From positions 186,001 to 250,000 of the forward strand of contig JAYPAN010000001.1 in assembly GCA_038123715.1 (NCBI GenBank): 64,000 bases of DNA, given 5' to 3'. The translations under genes and the position numbers were made by a program. Source of the stretch: JAYPAN01 sp038123715. GTDB lineage: Bacteria; Pseudomonadota; Alphaproteobacteria; RS24. Positions 14,599 to 23,691 of this stretch are shown here, piece after piece (position 1 is the stretch's first letter; every line of letters begins with the position of its first letter). Below the pieces are notes generated by a model, which was not told the DNA's origin, did no database searches, and saw only the letters and a list, made by a program, of their open reading frames with translations.

Positions 14599-17500
14599 GT
14601 GTTTGCCGGTTGTAAGTGGTTAGCGAATAAGCGGTTTGTTTTTGGCGCGCCAATTGGGTTGATTGCCGCGCTGGCGCTTATTTTATCATCGCTCGCTTTA
14701 CCGGCTGAAGCGCAATCGCAAATCTCGCAAACGCGCACCATCACCGCCATCAATAATGGCTATTGTTTTTTCGACATTGACAATAATGGCGTGTTTGACG
14801 CCAATGACTATCCGCTGACCGACCCGGTGATTAACAATAATGATGTGCTGGTCAAGGACACCATTACCTATACCGGAACCGACAGTGAAAATGTGACGAC
14901 AACAAATATCCTCAATCAGGGCGTCTTGCATCGGCCGGATGTTTTGGGCGCGCTGGCAGCCGGTCAGAATTATAATATCAACATCACCAATATCTGTGTT
15001 GGCGAAACCAGCCGCACGGATACGATTGTCACTGTTGCTGATGATGATGACGCGGTCGATTCCAACGGCGACGGTAATCCGGCCAATGACCCGGACACCA
15101 GCACAACAACCACGCAGACCGGCACGAGCGACGATACGGCGATTTACGATGATGACGGTTTTACCTTTGGCGGCAACAGCGTTATCGATTTTACCGGTCA
15201 GCTCCTCGGCAATGTTGAGTTTGACTCCACCATTACCGATGCCAATGGCACGGCATTTGACGATGATGTGACATTCACCCTTGGTGACGGCTCGGAAATT
15301 GCCGGCAATCTGGATTTCGGCACTGGAGGCAGCAGCAATGTGGCGGTCAGCGATGCGGTTATCACGCTGAATGGCGAGGTTACCGGCGTTGGTCTGGCCG
15401 GTGCGTCAAATATCGAATTGACCAATAATGCCGAGATTTCGGGTTCCCTGACCGCCGGCAATATATCGGAAGGGCTTGACCTGACCAATACGGCAGCCAT
15501 TGGCACGCTGGATATATCCGGCAGTGACACGGTCAATGCGTCTTTGACCAGCACCAGCGCCATTGGCACATTGACCGCCAGCAATCTGGGCGACGCGGCT
15601 TCTGTTTTGACCAATGCCGGCACGGTCAGCATATTGCGCGCCCTCAACAATCCATCATTGAGCATCACCAATAGCGGCACAGTTTCCGCACCGGTTGATG
15701 GCGCGGTTATTCTCGGCGGTGTTGATATTGTGTTCAACAATACCGGCACGCTGAATGCGGCATCGGGCGGCACAGTTGATTTAAGCGCGGTGACAGGAAC
15801 GGCGCAGTTCAACTCATCCGGCACAGTTAGCGCCTCAACCACCGATATTGTGCTGGCGGGCGGCGCGACCGGCAATATCAACATTATCAATACCGGCACG
15901 ATGTCAACGACCAATAGCCGTGGGTTGACGCTGACTGATATTGGCGGTGCGGTTTCTTTTATCAATGGCACGGACACAGTGCCGGGCGGGGCAGTATCAT
16001 CGGGGGCGGGACGGCTGAGCGCATTTGATACGGCGGTCAATGTGTCCGACAGCGAAGCGCTGGGCAATGCCGCCTCACAGGCCATGCAGGCAACCATCCG
16101 CCAAGACAGTGCCAGCAGCCGCATCGAGGTGACGGCGGAACATGCGATTCTGGCCGATAATGTTGCGGCGCTGACTTTGGTCAATCAGGGGCTTATCAGT
16201 GCCGGCACAAATAATGCCGTGCAGGCTGATAATGCGGGCAGTGTGACCATTGAAAATAATGGCGCCTCGGCGCGTATCAGTGCCGGTGACCAGTCAGCCA
16301 TTCGCGCACCCGGCCTGTCGGGCGAGTTTTCCCTGACCAATGCGGGACTTGTGGAAAGCCGCAATGCGACGCTGTTTCTGGATGACGCGCAAGGCGCGAT
16401 AAGCCTGACCAATAGCGGCACATTGCGCGCCACCCATCAGGCCGACAGCGCCGGGTTCGACCATGATGATGACCCGCTATCGGCAGCGCTTGATGATTTT
16501 GTTGTGCAGGCCACGCGCGCTGCCGGGGCGACCGGCGGGGCGGTGACGGTGAGCAATGAAAGCAACGGGACAATATCCATCAATTCGAGCAATGCGTTGC
16601 GGCTGAGTGATTTCAGCGCCACCAATGATACGGTGACGCTGACCAATGCGGGCAGCTTCACAGCAGGCGCGCTTTATGCGTTGCGGCTGGATGATATTCG
16701 CGCCCTCACCCTGACCAATTCCGGCACAATGACGGCAGCCAATGAGGTGATGACGGCGACCGATTTGGCCGGTGCGGTGACTTTGACCAATTCCGGCACA
16801 TTGCGCGCCACCCATGCTCTTGATGCGGCTGATGCCACCACGAATTTCGCCGTTAATCTGACCGGTAATGCCGGTGATGATGGCGGTGCGGTGAGCCTGA
16901 CCAATAGCGGCACGATTGCGATTGCCTCGGATAATGCAATAAGGCTTAGCGGCTTTCACCGCGATGATGATGCGGTGACTTTGAACAATAGCGGGCAGAT
17001 TACCGCCGGACGCGACGCGGCGGTGAGCTTGGCAGCCAGCAAGGCCGTGACCATTTCCAATAGCGGTGAGACGGCACAGATTACCGCGACGGGGGATAGG
17101 GCGGTTGATATTGCCGCCATTGACGGTGCTTTGAGCCTGACCAATAGCGGCACAATATCAGCGGCCAATGAGACTTTCGACGCGCAGGCCATTGCCGGTG
17201 CGGTGACTTTGACCAATTCCGGCACGTTGCGCGCCACGCATGCGCTGGCCGATGCCGACGCGACAGCCAATTTTGCTTTGCGGCTTGCACGGCTGGATGG
17301 TGCGGCGGGTGGTGCGGTGGCCGTGACCAATAGCGGCACGATTTCGGTCAATTCCGACAATGCGGTTTTATTGTCGGGTTTTGATGAGACCGCCGACAGC
17401 GTCACCGTGACGGCTTCCGGCACTATGTCGGCAGGCCGCGACAATGCGCTGCTGATTGACAGCGTCAATGACCTGACTCTGACCAATAGCGGGACAATTT

Positions 17501-20112
17501 CCGCCGGGCGCAATAATGCGTTTTCTGTCATTTCGGCCAACAGCCTGACCTTGAGCAATAGCGGCGAAAATGCAGCGATAACGGCGCTTGGCGATGATGC
17601 GGTCAATCTTGGCACTGTGAACGGCGTGTTAAGCCTGACCAATGGCGGCTCGATATCGGCTGCCGACCGGGCGGTGACGATTGGCACTTTGACGGGCAAT
17701 GCGACCATCACCAATAGCGGCACAATCGGGGTAACAGCGGCGGATGCCGAATATGCACTCAGCATCACCAATGCCAGCGCGGCGGTGAGCCTGACCAATA
17801 GCGGCACTATTTCCGCCACCGCCGACCGCGCCATAAACCTGCAAAGCGTTACCGGCGACTTGACCATTTCCAATACGGGCAGCCTGACTGCCGCCGGACA
17901 ATATGGGCTGCGCGGCGGCACTGTCGGTGGTAATGTGTCCATTACCAATTCAGGCACATTGACGGCGGCGACCAATGCCGTGCATACCGATGCGTCGGGC
18001 GGCAATTTCACCTTGCTCAATAGTGGCACGCTGACCACTTCCGGCGCGGCTTCAAGCTATCTCGTTTCGGCAACCAATGTGACCGGCACTGTGTCGCTCA
18101 CCAATAGCGGCACAGCCTCCGTTGCCGGTGGCACGGTGATGGATTTACGCAATGCGGGCGGCACGGTGACGATTGACAATTCCGGCACCATCTCCTCACT
18201 GGGCGGGCGGGTTTTCGATATACGCAATGCCGGTGGCGCAATCACATTTGGCAATTCGGCCACGCTGTCGGCGACCACGGCGCCAATTGTCGATGCCAAT
18301 GCGGCGGCGGCCGGTTTTACCTTTGACAATAGCGGTGCGCTGTCGGGTTCATCCATGCTGGTTGATGCGCGCATTGCCGGTGGCGCGGTTTCGCTGACCA
18401 ATGGCGGCAATATCACCTCAACCGGCACATTTGCCCTGCGCGCCGATGCGGCACCGGCCACCGTAGCGGTTAATAATAGCGGCACAATCGCCGCGCAAGC
18501 CACGGCGCTGTCTCTCTCCGGCGCGACCGGTGCGGTCGGCATCATCAATAGCGGCACATTTCGTGCGACAGCCGCCACAGCCTTGGACGCCTCCAATGGC
18601 GGGGCAGTGACATTGAGCAATTCCGGCACTATCACGGCGGCCAGCAATGCCGCCTTGTTTTCTGATGCCACCGCCCTGCAAGTAACCAATGCTGCCAATG
18701 CCAGTATGACCGCTTCCGCCGGTCATGCGTTGGTGGCTGACAATATCGACAATGCGACCCTGACCAATAATGGCACGATATCGGCCACTGGCGGTACGGC
18801 GATATCGATGACCGGCGATGGCGTGGAAATCGTCAATAGCGGCACAATTTCCGGCAATTCCGTGGGTATATCAGTGGGCAGCGATGCGGAGATTGTCAAT
18901 CTCGGCACGATAAATGTCGGAACCGCAAATGTCGCCGTGCAGTTTGCCGGAACCGGCTCGGTGCTGCAATTGTCGCAAGATGCCAAGCTGATAGGCCGCC
19001 TCGTTGCGCCGGCCATTGCCGAGGAAGCTGACCGCCATGAGCTTGTGGTAAATCTTGATGCCGGTTTGAGCTATTATTATGACTTTGACGGGGCGGGGAT
19101 AAAATTCACCGATAATCAGGGCGGCGACCGGCCACAGGCTGTCGGCTCGGCGCATGGCGCATCAGCTTCTCTCGCGCGGGCGCAGGATTTGCTCTTGGCG
19201 CGGCGTGCCATATCATTGGTGCGCGGTTATCACGAAAGCAGCCCGCTTTATGATAACCGCCAGCTCAATGCGGTTGCTTGGCGTGGTGACAGCGTGCAGG
19301 AAGCTTCAGCGACGGAAGCCTATCATTTGCGCGACAAAAGCGCCGGTTGGATGGGAACCACTTTGCTTGGCGCGCTGCCCAAGCGGCGCTTGCAATTTCT
19401 TGTGGCGCAAGACCGGATAGACGCGGCGGTCAATCTGGATATGCAGAAATTCAAATCAGATTATGTCGGCTTTGGTCTGGCGGCGCGGACGCTGGCCAGC
19501 TATCAGGGGATTTACCTGTCGGCCTTTGGGTTGATGGGTGTGTCGAGCAATGAAACCCAGCGTCGCATGATTACCAATATGCGCGCCAGTGGTGAATTGA
19601 CCACCAGCGCCTCCTATTACAGCGCGCATTTGGATACGCATATGTCGTTGAATTATGCGCTGCGGCTGACGCGCGGCTTGCAAATGGATGTGCGTGTCGG
19701 GTTGGGGCTGAGTGGTGTGCAGCAAGAAAGCCATGATGAGGGCGATTATTACCGCCATGACGGTCATTTATTGATGCAGGGGCTTCTCGACAGCAATTTG
19801 CGGCTGTCTTATGACTGGAACGAAGGATATCTGCCTAGCCGCGAAGTGGCGTTTCTCGACTTTTCCGCCGGTTATCGCGGCGTTTTGGCCGGTGACACGC
19901 GCGACTTCCGGTTTCTTGACGCCAATGTGACACAAGGCGCCGATGCCCGCTTCACCGACTCCGAGCGCGGCGAGGCACTGTTTCGTATCGGCCTCGGCTT
20001 TGAGCGCACCATGATGCGCGGTCTGGTCTTGTCGATTTCGGCAGCGCGCAGCGGCCATGCAACCGGCTTTGAGTCGGATGATGTTTCCGCCGGTTTGCGC
20101 TGGCGCTTTTAG
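14599..20112 (+). CDS. Very large autotransporter adhesin (type Va) with NSGT-repeat beta-helix passenger
   Basis: About 1,837 residues. A signal peptide (KWLANKR n-region, hydrophobic core, cleavage after LALPAEA) leads to an Asp/Asn-rich head with an EF-hand-like loop DxDxNGxxDxxD (14773-14808) and a second calcium-loop-like motif (15058-15096). Next comes a long passenger of about 35 copies of an LTNSGTI-type unit, each about one beta-helix turn. From about 19200 the last ~300 residues form a beta-barrel ending in Phe (LRWRF), the outer membrane insertion signal. Expected role: surface adhesion or aggregation. No in-frame ATG precedes the signal peptide; GTG 14599 (GGGA eight bases upstream) is chosen over GTG 14560. 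It stands alone between tRNA-Asp and nuoA, with no obvious promoter or terminator. Confidence 0.85.
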   Translation: MFAGCKWLANKRFVFGAPIGLIAALALILSSLALPAEAQSQISQTRTITAINNGYCFFDIDNNGVFDANDYPLTDPVINNNDVLVKDTITYTGTDSENVTTTNILNQGVLHRPDVLGALAAGQNYNINITNICVGETSRTDTIVTVADDDDAVDSNGDGNPANDPDTSTTTTQTGTSDDTAIYDDDGFTFGGNSVIDFTGQLLGNVEFDSTITDANGTAFDDDVTFTLGDGSEIAGNLDFGTGGSSNVAVSDAVITLNGEVTGVGLAGASNIELTNNAEISGSLTAGNISEGLDLTNTAAIGTLDISGSDTVNASLTSTSAIGTLTASNLGDAASVLTNAGTVSILRALNNPSLSITNSGTVSAPVDGAVILGGVDIVFNNTGTLNAASGGTVDLSAVTGTAQFNSSGTVSASTTDIVLAGGATGNINIINTGTMSTTNSRGLTLTDIGGAVSFINGTDTVPGGAVSSGAGRLSAFDTAVNVSDSEALGNAASQAMQATIRQDSASSRIEVTAEHAILADNVAALTLVNQGLISAGTNNAVQADNAGSVTIENNGASARISAGDQSAIRAPGLSGEFSLTNAGLVESRNATLFLDDAQGAISLTNSGTLRATHQADSAGFDHDDDPLSAALDDFVVQATRAAGATGGAVTVSNESNGTISINSSNALRLSDFSATNDTVTLTNAGSFTAGALYALRLDDIRALTLTNSGTMTAANEVMTATDLAGAVTLTNSGTLRATHALDAADATTNFAVNLTGNAGDDGGAVSLTNSGTIAIASDNAIRLSGFHRDDDAVTLNNSGQITAGRDAAVSLAASKAVTISNSGETAQITATGDRAVDIAAIDGALSLTNSGTISAANETFDAQAIAGAVTLTNSGTLRATHALADADATANFALRLARLDGAAGGAVAVTNSGTISVNSDNAVLLSGFDETADSVTVTASGTMSAGRDNALLIDSVNDLTLTNSGTISAGRNNAFSVISANSLTLSNSGENAAITALGDDAVNLGTVNGVLSLTNGGSISAADRAVTIGTLTGNATITNSGTIGVTAADAEYALSITNASAAVSLTNSGTISATADRAINLQSVTGDLTISNTGSLTAAGQYGLRGGTVGGNVSITNSGTLTAATNAVHTDASGGNFTLLNSGTLTTSGAASSYLVSATNVTGTVSLTNSGTASVAGGTVMDLRNAGGTVTIDNSGTISSLGGRVFDIRNAGGAITFGNSATLSATTAPIVDANAAAAGFTFDNSGALSGSSMLVDARIAGGAVSLTNGGNITSTGTFALRADAAPATVAVNNSGTIAAQATALSLSGATGAVGIINSGTFRATAATALDASNGGAVTLSNSGTITAASNAALFSDATALQVTNAANASMTASAGHALVADNIDNATLTNNGTISATGGTAISMTGDGVEIVNSGTISGNSVGISVGSDAEIVNLGTINVGTANVAVQFAGTGSVLQLSQDAKLIGRLVAPAIAEEADRHELVVNLDAGLSYYYDFDGAGIKFTDNQGGDRPQAVGSAHGASASLARAQDLLLARRAISLVRGYHESSPLYDNRQLNAVAWRGDSVQEASATEAYHLRDKSAGWMGTTLLGALPKRRLQFLVAQDRIDAAVNLDMQKFKSDYVGFGLAARTLASYQGIYLSAFGLMGVSSNETQRRMITNMRASGELTTSASYYSAHLDTHMSLNYALRLTRGLQMDVRVGLGLSGVQQESHDEGDYYRHDGHLLMQGLLDSNLRLSYDWNEGYLPSREVAFLDFSAGYRGVLAGDTRDFRFLDANVTQGADARFTDSERGEALFRIGLGFERTMMRGLVLSISAARSGHATGFESDDVSAGLRWRF
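15660..18860 (+). repeat. Tandem degenerate repeats encoding the autotransporter passenger
   Basis: The core 'accaatagcggcac' and variants recur every 50-150 nt, encoding [LI]TNSGT; I count about nineteen exact NSGT. A higher-order repeat is marked by TLRATH at about 16420, 16799 and 17224, spaced about 380 and 425 nt, each followed by an Asp/Ala-rich loop and a GG-A-V strand. The near-identical DNA makes this region prone to recombination and assembly collapse. Confidence 0.75.
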
Positions 20113-20219
20113 GGTCTCGTCAGCGATTGGGGATTGACCAATCAAAGCCTGATAATCAGCCCTTTCGGCAGGTGATTTTACATGCGACAGAAAAACCTTT
20201 CCGGCGCGGTGATTGGCGC

Positions 20220-20247
20220 TTGCATTGCGGTTGGGCGTCACTATACT
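20220..20247 (+). promoter_or_regulatory. Probable promoter of the nuo operon
   Basis: TTGCAT at 20220-20225 and TATACT at 20242-20247, spacer 16. The predicted start near 20254 gives a leader of about 84 nt before nuoA. The rest of the 225-nt gap (20113-20337) holds a short GATTGG/CCAATC stem just after the autotransporter stop and no ORF I would support. Confidence 0.5.
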
Positions 20248-20287
20248 CCGCCAAGAATCTCCCGATATGGCGTTTGTGAAGCGGACC

Positions 20288-20321
20288 GGTCGGGACAGTG
20301 CGAAGCAGGGGTTTCCCGACC
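20288..20321 (+). promoter_or_regulatory. Stem-loop in the nuoA leader
   Basis: GGTCGGGA (20288-20295) pairs perfectly with TCCCGACC (20314-20321) around an 18-nt loop, just before the AGAGG ribosome binding site of nuoA. It could affect translation or mRNA stability; no known riboswitch is recognised. Confidence 0.4.
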
Positions 20322-20337
20322 CTCAAGAGGCTTGTAA

Positions 20338-20706
20338 ATGATGCAGGAATTACTGGCAGGCTATTATCCTATCCTGATTTTCATGGCGCTTTCCGCCGTT
20401 ATCACGCTTGCTCTTTTGGTTGTTCCCGCCTTAGTCGCGCCGTCAGCACCTGACAGCGAAAAAAACGCGCCCTATGAATGCGGTTTTGAGGCGTTTGATG
20501 ATGCGCGAATGAAGTTTGATGTGAAGTTTTATCTGGTCGCCATTTTGTTCATCATTTTTGATTTGGAAGTGGCGTTTCTGTTCCCATGGGCTGTGGCCTT
20601 TGGCGATGTTGGCCTGTTTGGCTTCTGGTCGATGATGTTTTTCCTCGCCGTGTTGACTGTTGGTTTTGCCTATGAATGGCGCAAAGGCGCGCTGGATTGG
20701 GATTAG
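20338..20706 (+). CDS. nuoA: NADH-quinone oxidoreductase subunit A
   Basis: Small membrane subunit of respiratory complex I, 122 residues, three transmembrane helices. The conserved loop between TM1 and TM2 contains YECGFEAFDDARMKFDVKFYLVA-type sequence (Cys and Glu near residues 46-50), which contacts the quinone cavity. It opens the thirteen-gene nuoA-N operon. ATG 20338 is used; ATG 20341 is equally possible, with AGAGG upstream. nuoB starts four bases after its stop. Confidence 0.95.
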   Translation: MMQELLAGYYPILIFMALSAVITLALLVVPALVAPSAPDSEKNAPYECGFEAFDDARMKFDVKFYLVAILFIIFDLEVAFLFPWAVAFGDVGLFGFWSMMFFLAVLTVGFAYEWRKGALDWD

Positions 20707-20709
20707 AGC

Positions 20710-21252
20710 ATGTCGGAAAAAGAAATCATTGATGTAAGCAATCTTCCGGCACCGGAAGCTGACCCATATTACGCGCAAGTTTCCGATGAATTGGCCGATA
20801 AGGGCTTTGTGCTGGCGTCTTCTGAGGATTTGATTAACTGGGCGCGCGCCGGTTCCCTGCACTGGATGTTGTTTGGTTTGGCCTGCTGTGCGGTGGAAAT
20901 GATGCATACTTCCATGCCGCGCCTTGATGCTGAGCGTTTTGGCTTTGCGCCGCGCGCGTCCCCGCGCCAGTCCGATGTGATGATTGTCGCCGGCACGCTG
21001 ACCAATAAAATGGCACCGGCGCTGCGGAAGGTTTATGATCAGATGCCGGAGCCGCGCTATGTGATTTCAATGGGGTCATGCGCCAATGGCGGTGGCTATT
21101 ATCATTATTCCTATTCGGTTGTGCGTGGCTGTGACCGGGTTGTGCCGGTTGATATTTATGTGCCGGGCTGCCCGCCCACGGCCGAAGCCCTGCTTTACGG
21201 GGTTTTGCTGCTGCAAAAGAAAATGCGGCGCACCGGAACCATTGAGCGATAG
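20710..21252 (+). CDS. nuoB: NADH-quinone oxidoreductase subunit B
   Basis: Carries the terminal [4Fe-4S] cluster N2 that passes electrons to quinone. 180 residues. The cluster cysteines are visible in FGLACCAVEMMH, SMGSCANGGG and YVPGCPPTAEALLYG, including the unusual adjacent cysteine pair. It lies between nuoA and nuoC, which starts 11 nt downstream. Confidence 0.96.
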   Translation: MSEKEIIDVSNLPAPEADPYYAQVSDELADKGFVLASSEDLINWARAGSLHWMLFGLACCAVEMMHTSMPRLDAERFGFAPRASPRQSDVMIVAGTLTNKMAPALRKVYDQMPEPRYVISMGSCANGGGYYHYSYSVVRGCDRVVPVDIYVPGCPPTAEALLYGVLLLQKKMRRTGTIER

Positions 21253-21263
21253 GGCAGGCGGAT

Positions 21264-21896
21264 ATGCAGGATATGGATAAGCTTGTTCAGCACATTGCCG
21301 GTGAACTCGGTGAACGCCTTGCCGGGCATGAAATACACCATGGCGAGGTAACGCTTGAGGTAAATCCCGGCGATATTGAAAGCGTGTTGAAATTTTTGCG
21401 CGATGACCCGGCCTGCGCCTTCACGCAATTGCTGGATATTTGCGGCGTCGATTACCCCAGCCGCGTGCGCCGGTTTGATGTCGTCTATCATCTTCTCTCC
21501 ATGACCAAAAATTGCCGCATCCGCGTCAAATTGCAGGCCGGTGAAGAAACCCAAGTGCCAAGCGTTGCGGCGCTGTTTGCGTCAGCCAATTGGTATGAGC
21601 GCGAAGCGTTTGATATGTATGGCATATTGTTTTCCGGTCATCCCGATTTGCGCCGTCTGCTCACCGATTACGGCTTTGAGGGCTATCCCTTACGCAAGGA
21701 TTTCCCGCTAACCGGCCATGTCGAAGTGCGTTATGATGATGACGCTAAGAAAATTGTCTATGAGCCGGTCTCGCTGGTGCAGGAATATCGTGATTTCGAT
21801 TTCGAAAGCCCGTGGGAAGGCGTTCACAATCTGTCGGTCTTGCCGGGCGACGAAAAAGCGTCGGACGACGCCGCCACTGATGGTCAGGAGAGCTAG
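21264..21896 (+). CDS. nuoC: NADH-quinone oxidoreductase subunit C
   Basis: 30-kDa-type peripheral-arm subunit without a cofactor, 210 residues. The family signature is present: WYEREAFDMYGILFSGHPDL followed by RLLTDYGFEGYPLRKDFPLTG. It is separate from nuoD, unlike the nuoCD fusion of E. coli. nuoD starts two bases after its stop. Confidence 0.95.
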   Translation: MQDMDKLVQHIAGELGERLAGHEIHHGEVTLEVNPGDIESVLKFLRDDPACAFTQLLDICGVDYPSRVRRFDVVYHLLSMTKNCRIRVKLQAGEETQVPSVAALFASANWYEREAFDMYGILFSGHPDLRRLLTDYGFEGYPLRKDFPLTGHVEVRYDDDAKKIVYEPVSLVQEYRDFDFESPWEGVHNLSVLPGDEKASDDAATDGQES

Positions 21897-21898
21897 TC

Positions 21899-23095
21899 AT
21901 GTCATCTGCTGAAAATCTGCCGGAGACCGAAGACCGCAAATTCACGATTAATTTCGGGCCGCAGCACCCGGCAGCGCATGGCGTCTTGCGTCTGGTGATG
22001 GATTTGGATGGCGAGCGTGTCGAACGAATTGACCCGCATATCGGCTTGTTGCATCGCGGCACGGAAAAGCTGATTGAGAACAAAACCTATCTGCAATCCG
22101 TCCCTTATTTCGACCGGCTTGACTATGTGTCGCCAATGAATCAGGAACATGCTTTTGCGCTGGCGGTTGAAAAATTGCTGAATGTGCAAGTGCCGCAACG
22201 CGGGCAATATATTCGCGTCCTGTATTCGGAAATTGGCCGGATTCTCAATCATTTGATGAACATCTGCACGCAGGCGATGGATGTTGGCGCGCTGACACCT
22301 ATCACATGGGGTTTTGAAGAGCGCGAAAAGCTGATGATATTTTACGAGCGCGCCTGCGGCGCGCGCCTTCATGCGGCCTATTTTCGCCCCGGCGGCGTGC
22401 ATCAGGATTTGCCGCCCGAATTATTGCAGGATATTTACGATTTCTGCGACCCGTTTTTGTCGGTGCTGGATGATATTGAGGGCTTGCTGACCGATAACCG
22501 GATTTTCAAGCAGCGCAATGTCAATATTGGCATTGTAACGGCGGATGAAGTGGCAGCTTGGGGGCTGACCGGTGTGATGGCGCGCGGCAGCGGGCTGGCT
22601 TGGGATTTGCGCCGCGCCCAGCCTTATGAAGCCTATAATGATTTCGATTTTGACCTCGCCATTGGCAAAAATGGTGACTGCTATGACCGCTATTTGGTGC
22701 GGGTGGAAGAATGTCGCCAATCCGTGCGTATTATGAAGCAATGCCTCGACAAAATGCCCGACGGGCCAGTCTCTGCGACAGATGGCAAAATCGTGCCGCC
22801 CAAGCGTGGCGAGATGAAACAATCAATGGAAGCGCTGATTCATCACTTCAAGCTTTACACGGAAGGTTATCATGTGCCGGAAGGCGAGGTTTATGCCTCG
22901 GTGGAAGCACCCAAGGGCGAGTTTGGCGTCTATTTGGTGGCTGATGGGTCGAACAAGCCCTATCGCTGCAAAATTCGCGCACCGGGTTTTGCCCATTTGC
23001 AGGCGCTTGATTATCTGAGCCGCGATCACATGCTGGCCGATGTGTCGGCTATTTTGGGGTCGATGGATATTGTGTTCGGGGAGGTTGACCGATGA
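21899..23095 (+). CDS. nuoD: NADH-quinone oxidoreductase subunit D
   Basis: 49-kDa-type subunit that forms the quinone site with NuoB. 398 residues. Motifs include FGPQHPAAHGVLRL near residue 20, HIGLLHRGTEKL (about 43-54), the conserved DRLDYVSPMNQEH, and the C-terminal EVDR. The His of the HGVLRL region and the Tyr of DYVSP line the quinone pocket in the family. The stop overlaps the nuoE start by four bases. Confidence 0.96.
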   Translation: MSSAENLPETEDRKFTINFGPQHPAAHGVLRLVMDLDGERVERIDPHIGLLHRGTEKLIENKTYLQSVPYFDRLDYVSPMNQEHAFALAVEKLLNVQVPQRGQYIRVLYSEIGRILNHLMNICTQAMDVGALTPITWGFEEREKLMIFYERACGARLHAAYFRPGGVHQDLPPELLQDIYDFCDPFLSVLDDIEGLLTDNRIFKQRNVNIGIVTADEVAAWGLTGVMARGSGLAWDLRRAQPYEAYNDFDFDLAIGKNGDCYDRYLVRVEECRQSVRIMKQCLDKMPDGPVSATDGKIVPPKRGEMKQSMEALIHHFKLYTEGYHVPEGEVYASVEAPKGEFGVYLVADGSNKPYRCKIRAPGFAHLQALDYLSRDHMLADVSAILGSMDIVFGEVDR

Positions 23096-23691
23096 GTGTG
23101 CGCCGCCTTCACGCCAAACAGCCCGACAGTTTCGCCTTCTCGCCGGAAAATGAGCAATGGGCTGATGGCCAGATTGCCAAATATCCCGAAGGGCGACAGG
23201 CCAGCGCGATTATTCCGCTTTTGTGGCAGGCACAAAAACAAGCCGGTGGTTGGCTGCCTGAACCGGCCATTCGCCATGTCGCTGACCGGTTGGATATGCC
23301 CTATATGCGGGCTTTGGAAGTGGCGACATTTTACACCATGTTCAACCTGTCGCCGGTCGGCGAGCATTTTGTGCAGCTTTGCGGCACGACCCCATGCTGG
23401 CTGCGTGGCGCCGATGATTTGAAAGAAGTGTGTCGCAAAATGATTGGCGAACAGGGCGACATAACCGAGGATGGCAAGCTGTCTTGGCTTGAAGTGGAAT
23501 GTCTTGGCGCTTGCGTCAATGCGCCTATGGTGCAAATCAATGATGATTTTTATGAAGATTTGACGGCGGAAAGCCTTGAACAAATATTGAAAGCGTTGCG
23601 CGCCGGTGAGGCGGTCGATACAGGCCCGCAAAACAGCCGACACGCTTCGGAGCCGGAAGGCGGTTTGACTGTATTAAAGGGTGATGGCTGA
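23092..23691 (+). CDS. nuoE: NADH-quinone oxidoreductase subunit E
   Basis: 24-kDa-type subunit of the NADH-oxidising module, thioredoxin-like fold with the [2Fe-2S] cluster N1a. 199 residues. The four ligands lie in QLCGTTPCWLRG and in LEVECLGACVNAPM. A short tail of about 30 residues follows the conserved domain. It overlaps nuoD by four bases and its stop overlaps the nuoF start (TGATG), suggesting translational coupling. Confidence 0.95.
   Translation: MSVRRLHAKQPDSFAFSPENEQWADGQIAKYPEGRQASAIIPLLWQAQKQAGGWLPEPAIRHVADRLDMPYMRALEVATFYTMFNLSPVGEHFVQLCGTTPCWLRGADDLKEVCRKMIGEQGDITEDGKLSWLEVECLGACVNAPMVQINDDFYEDLTAESLEQILKALRAGEAVDTGPQNSRHASEPEGGLTVLKGDG

Noticed and set aside
14580..14615. 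ATG at 14580 near the autotransporter start
   Set aside because: It is out of frame with the autotransporter and reaches a stop after 11 codons; at most a tiny upstream ORF.
15198..18698. Long minus-strand open frames (up to 360 codons) opposite the autotransporter
   Set aside because: They mirror the repeat structure of the plus-strand gene, have Val/Pro/Leu-rich repetitive sequence without family motifs, and lack ribosome binding sites. They arise because the repeat avoids stop codons in that frame.
15660..18860. Repeats in the autotransporter read as a possible CRISPR array
   Set aside because: Units are degenerate, unevenly spaced, in frame with one protein, and there are no unique spacers or cas genes.
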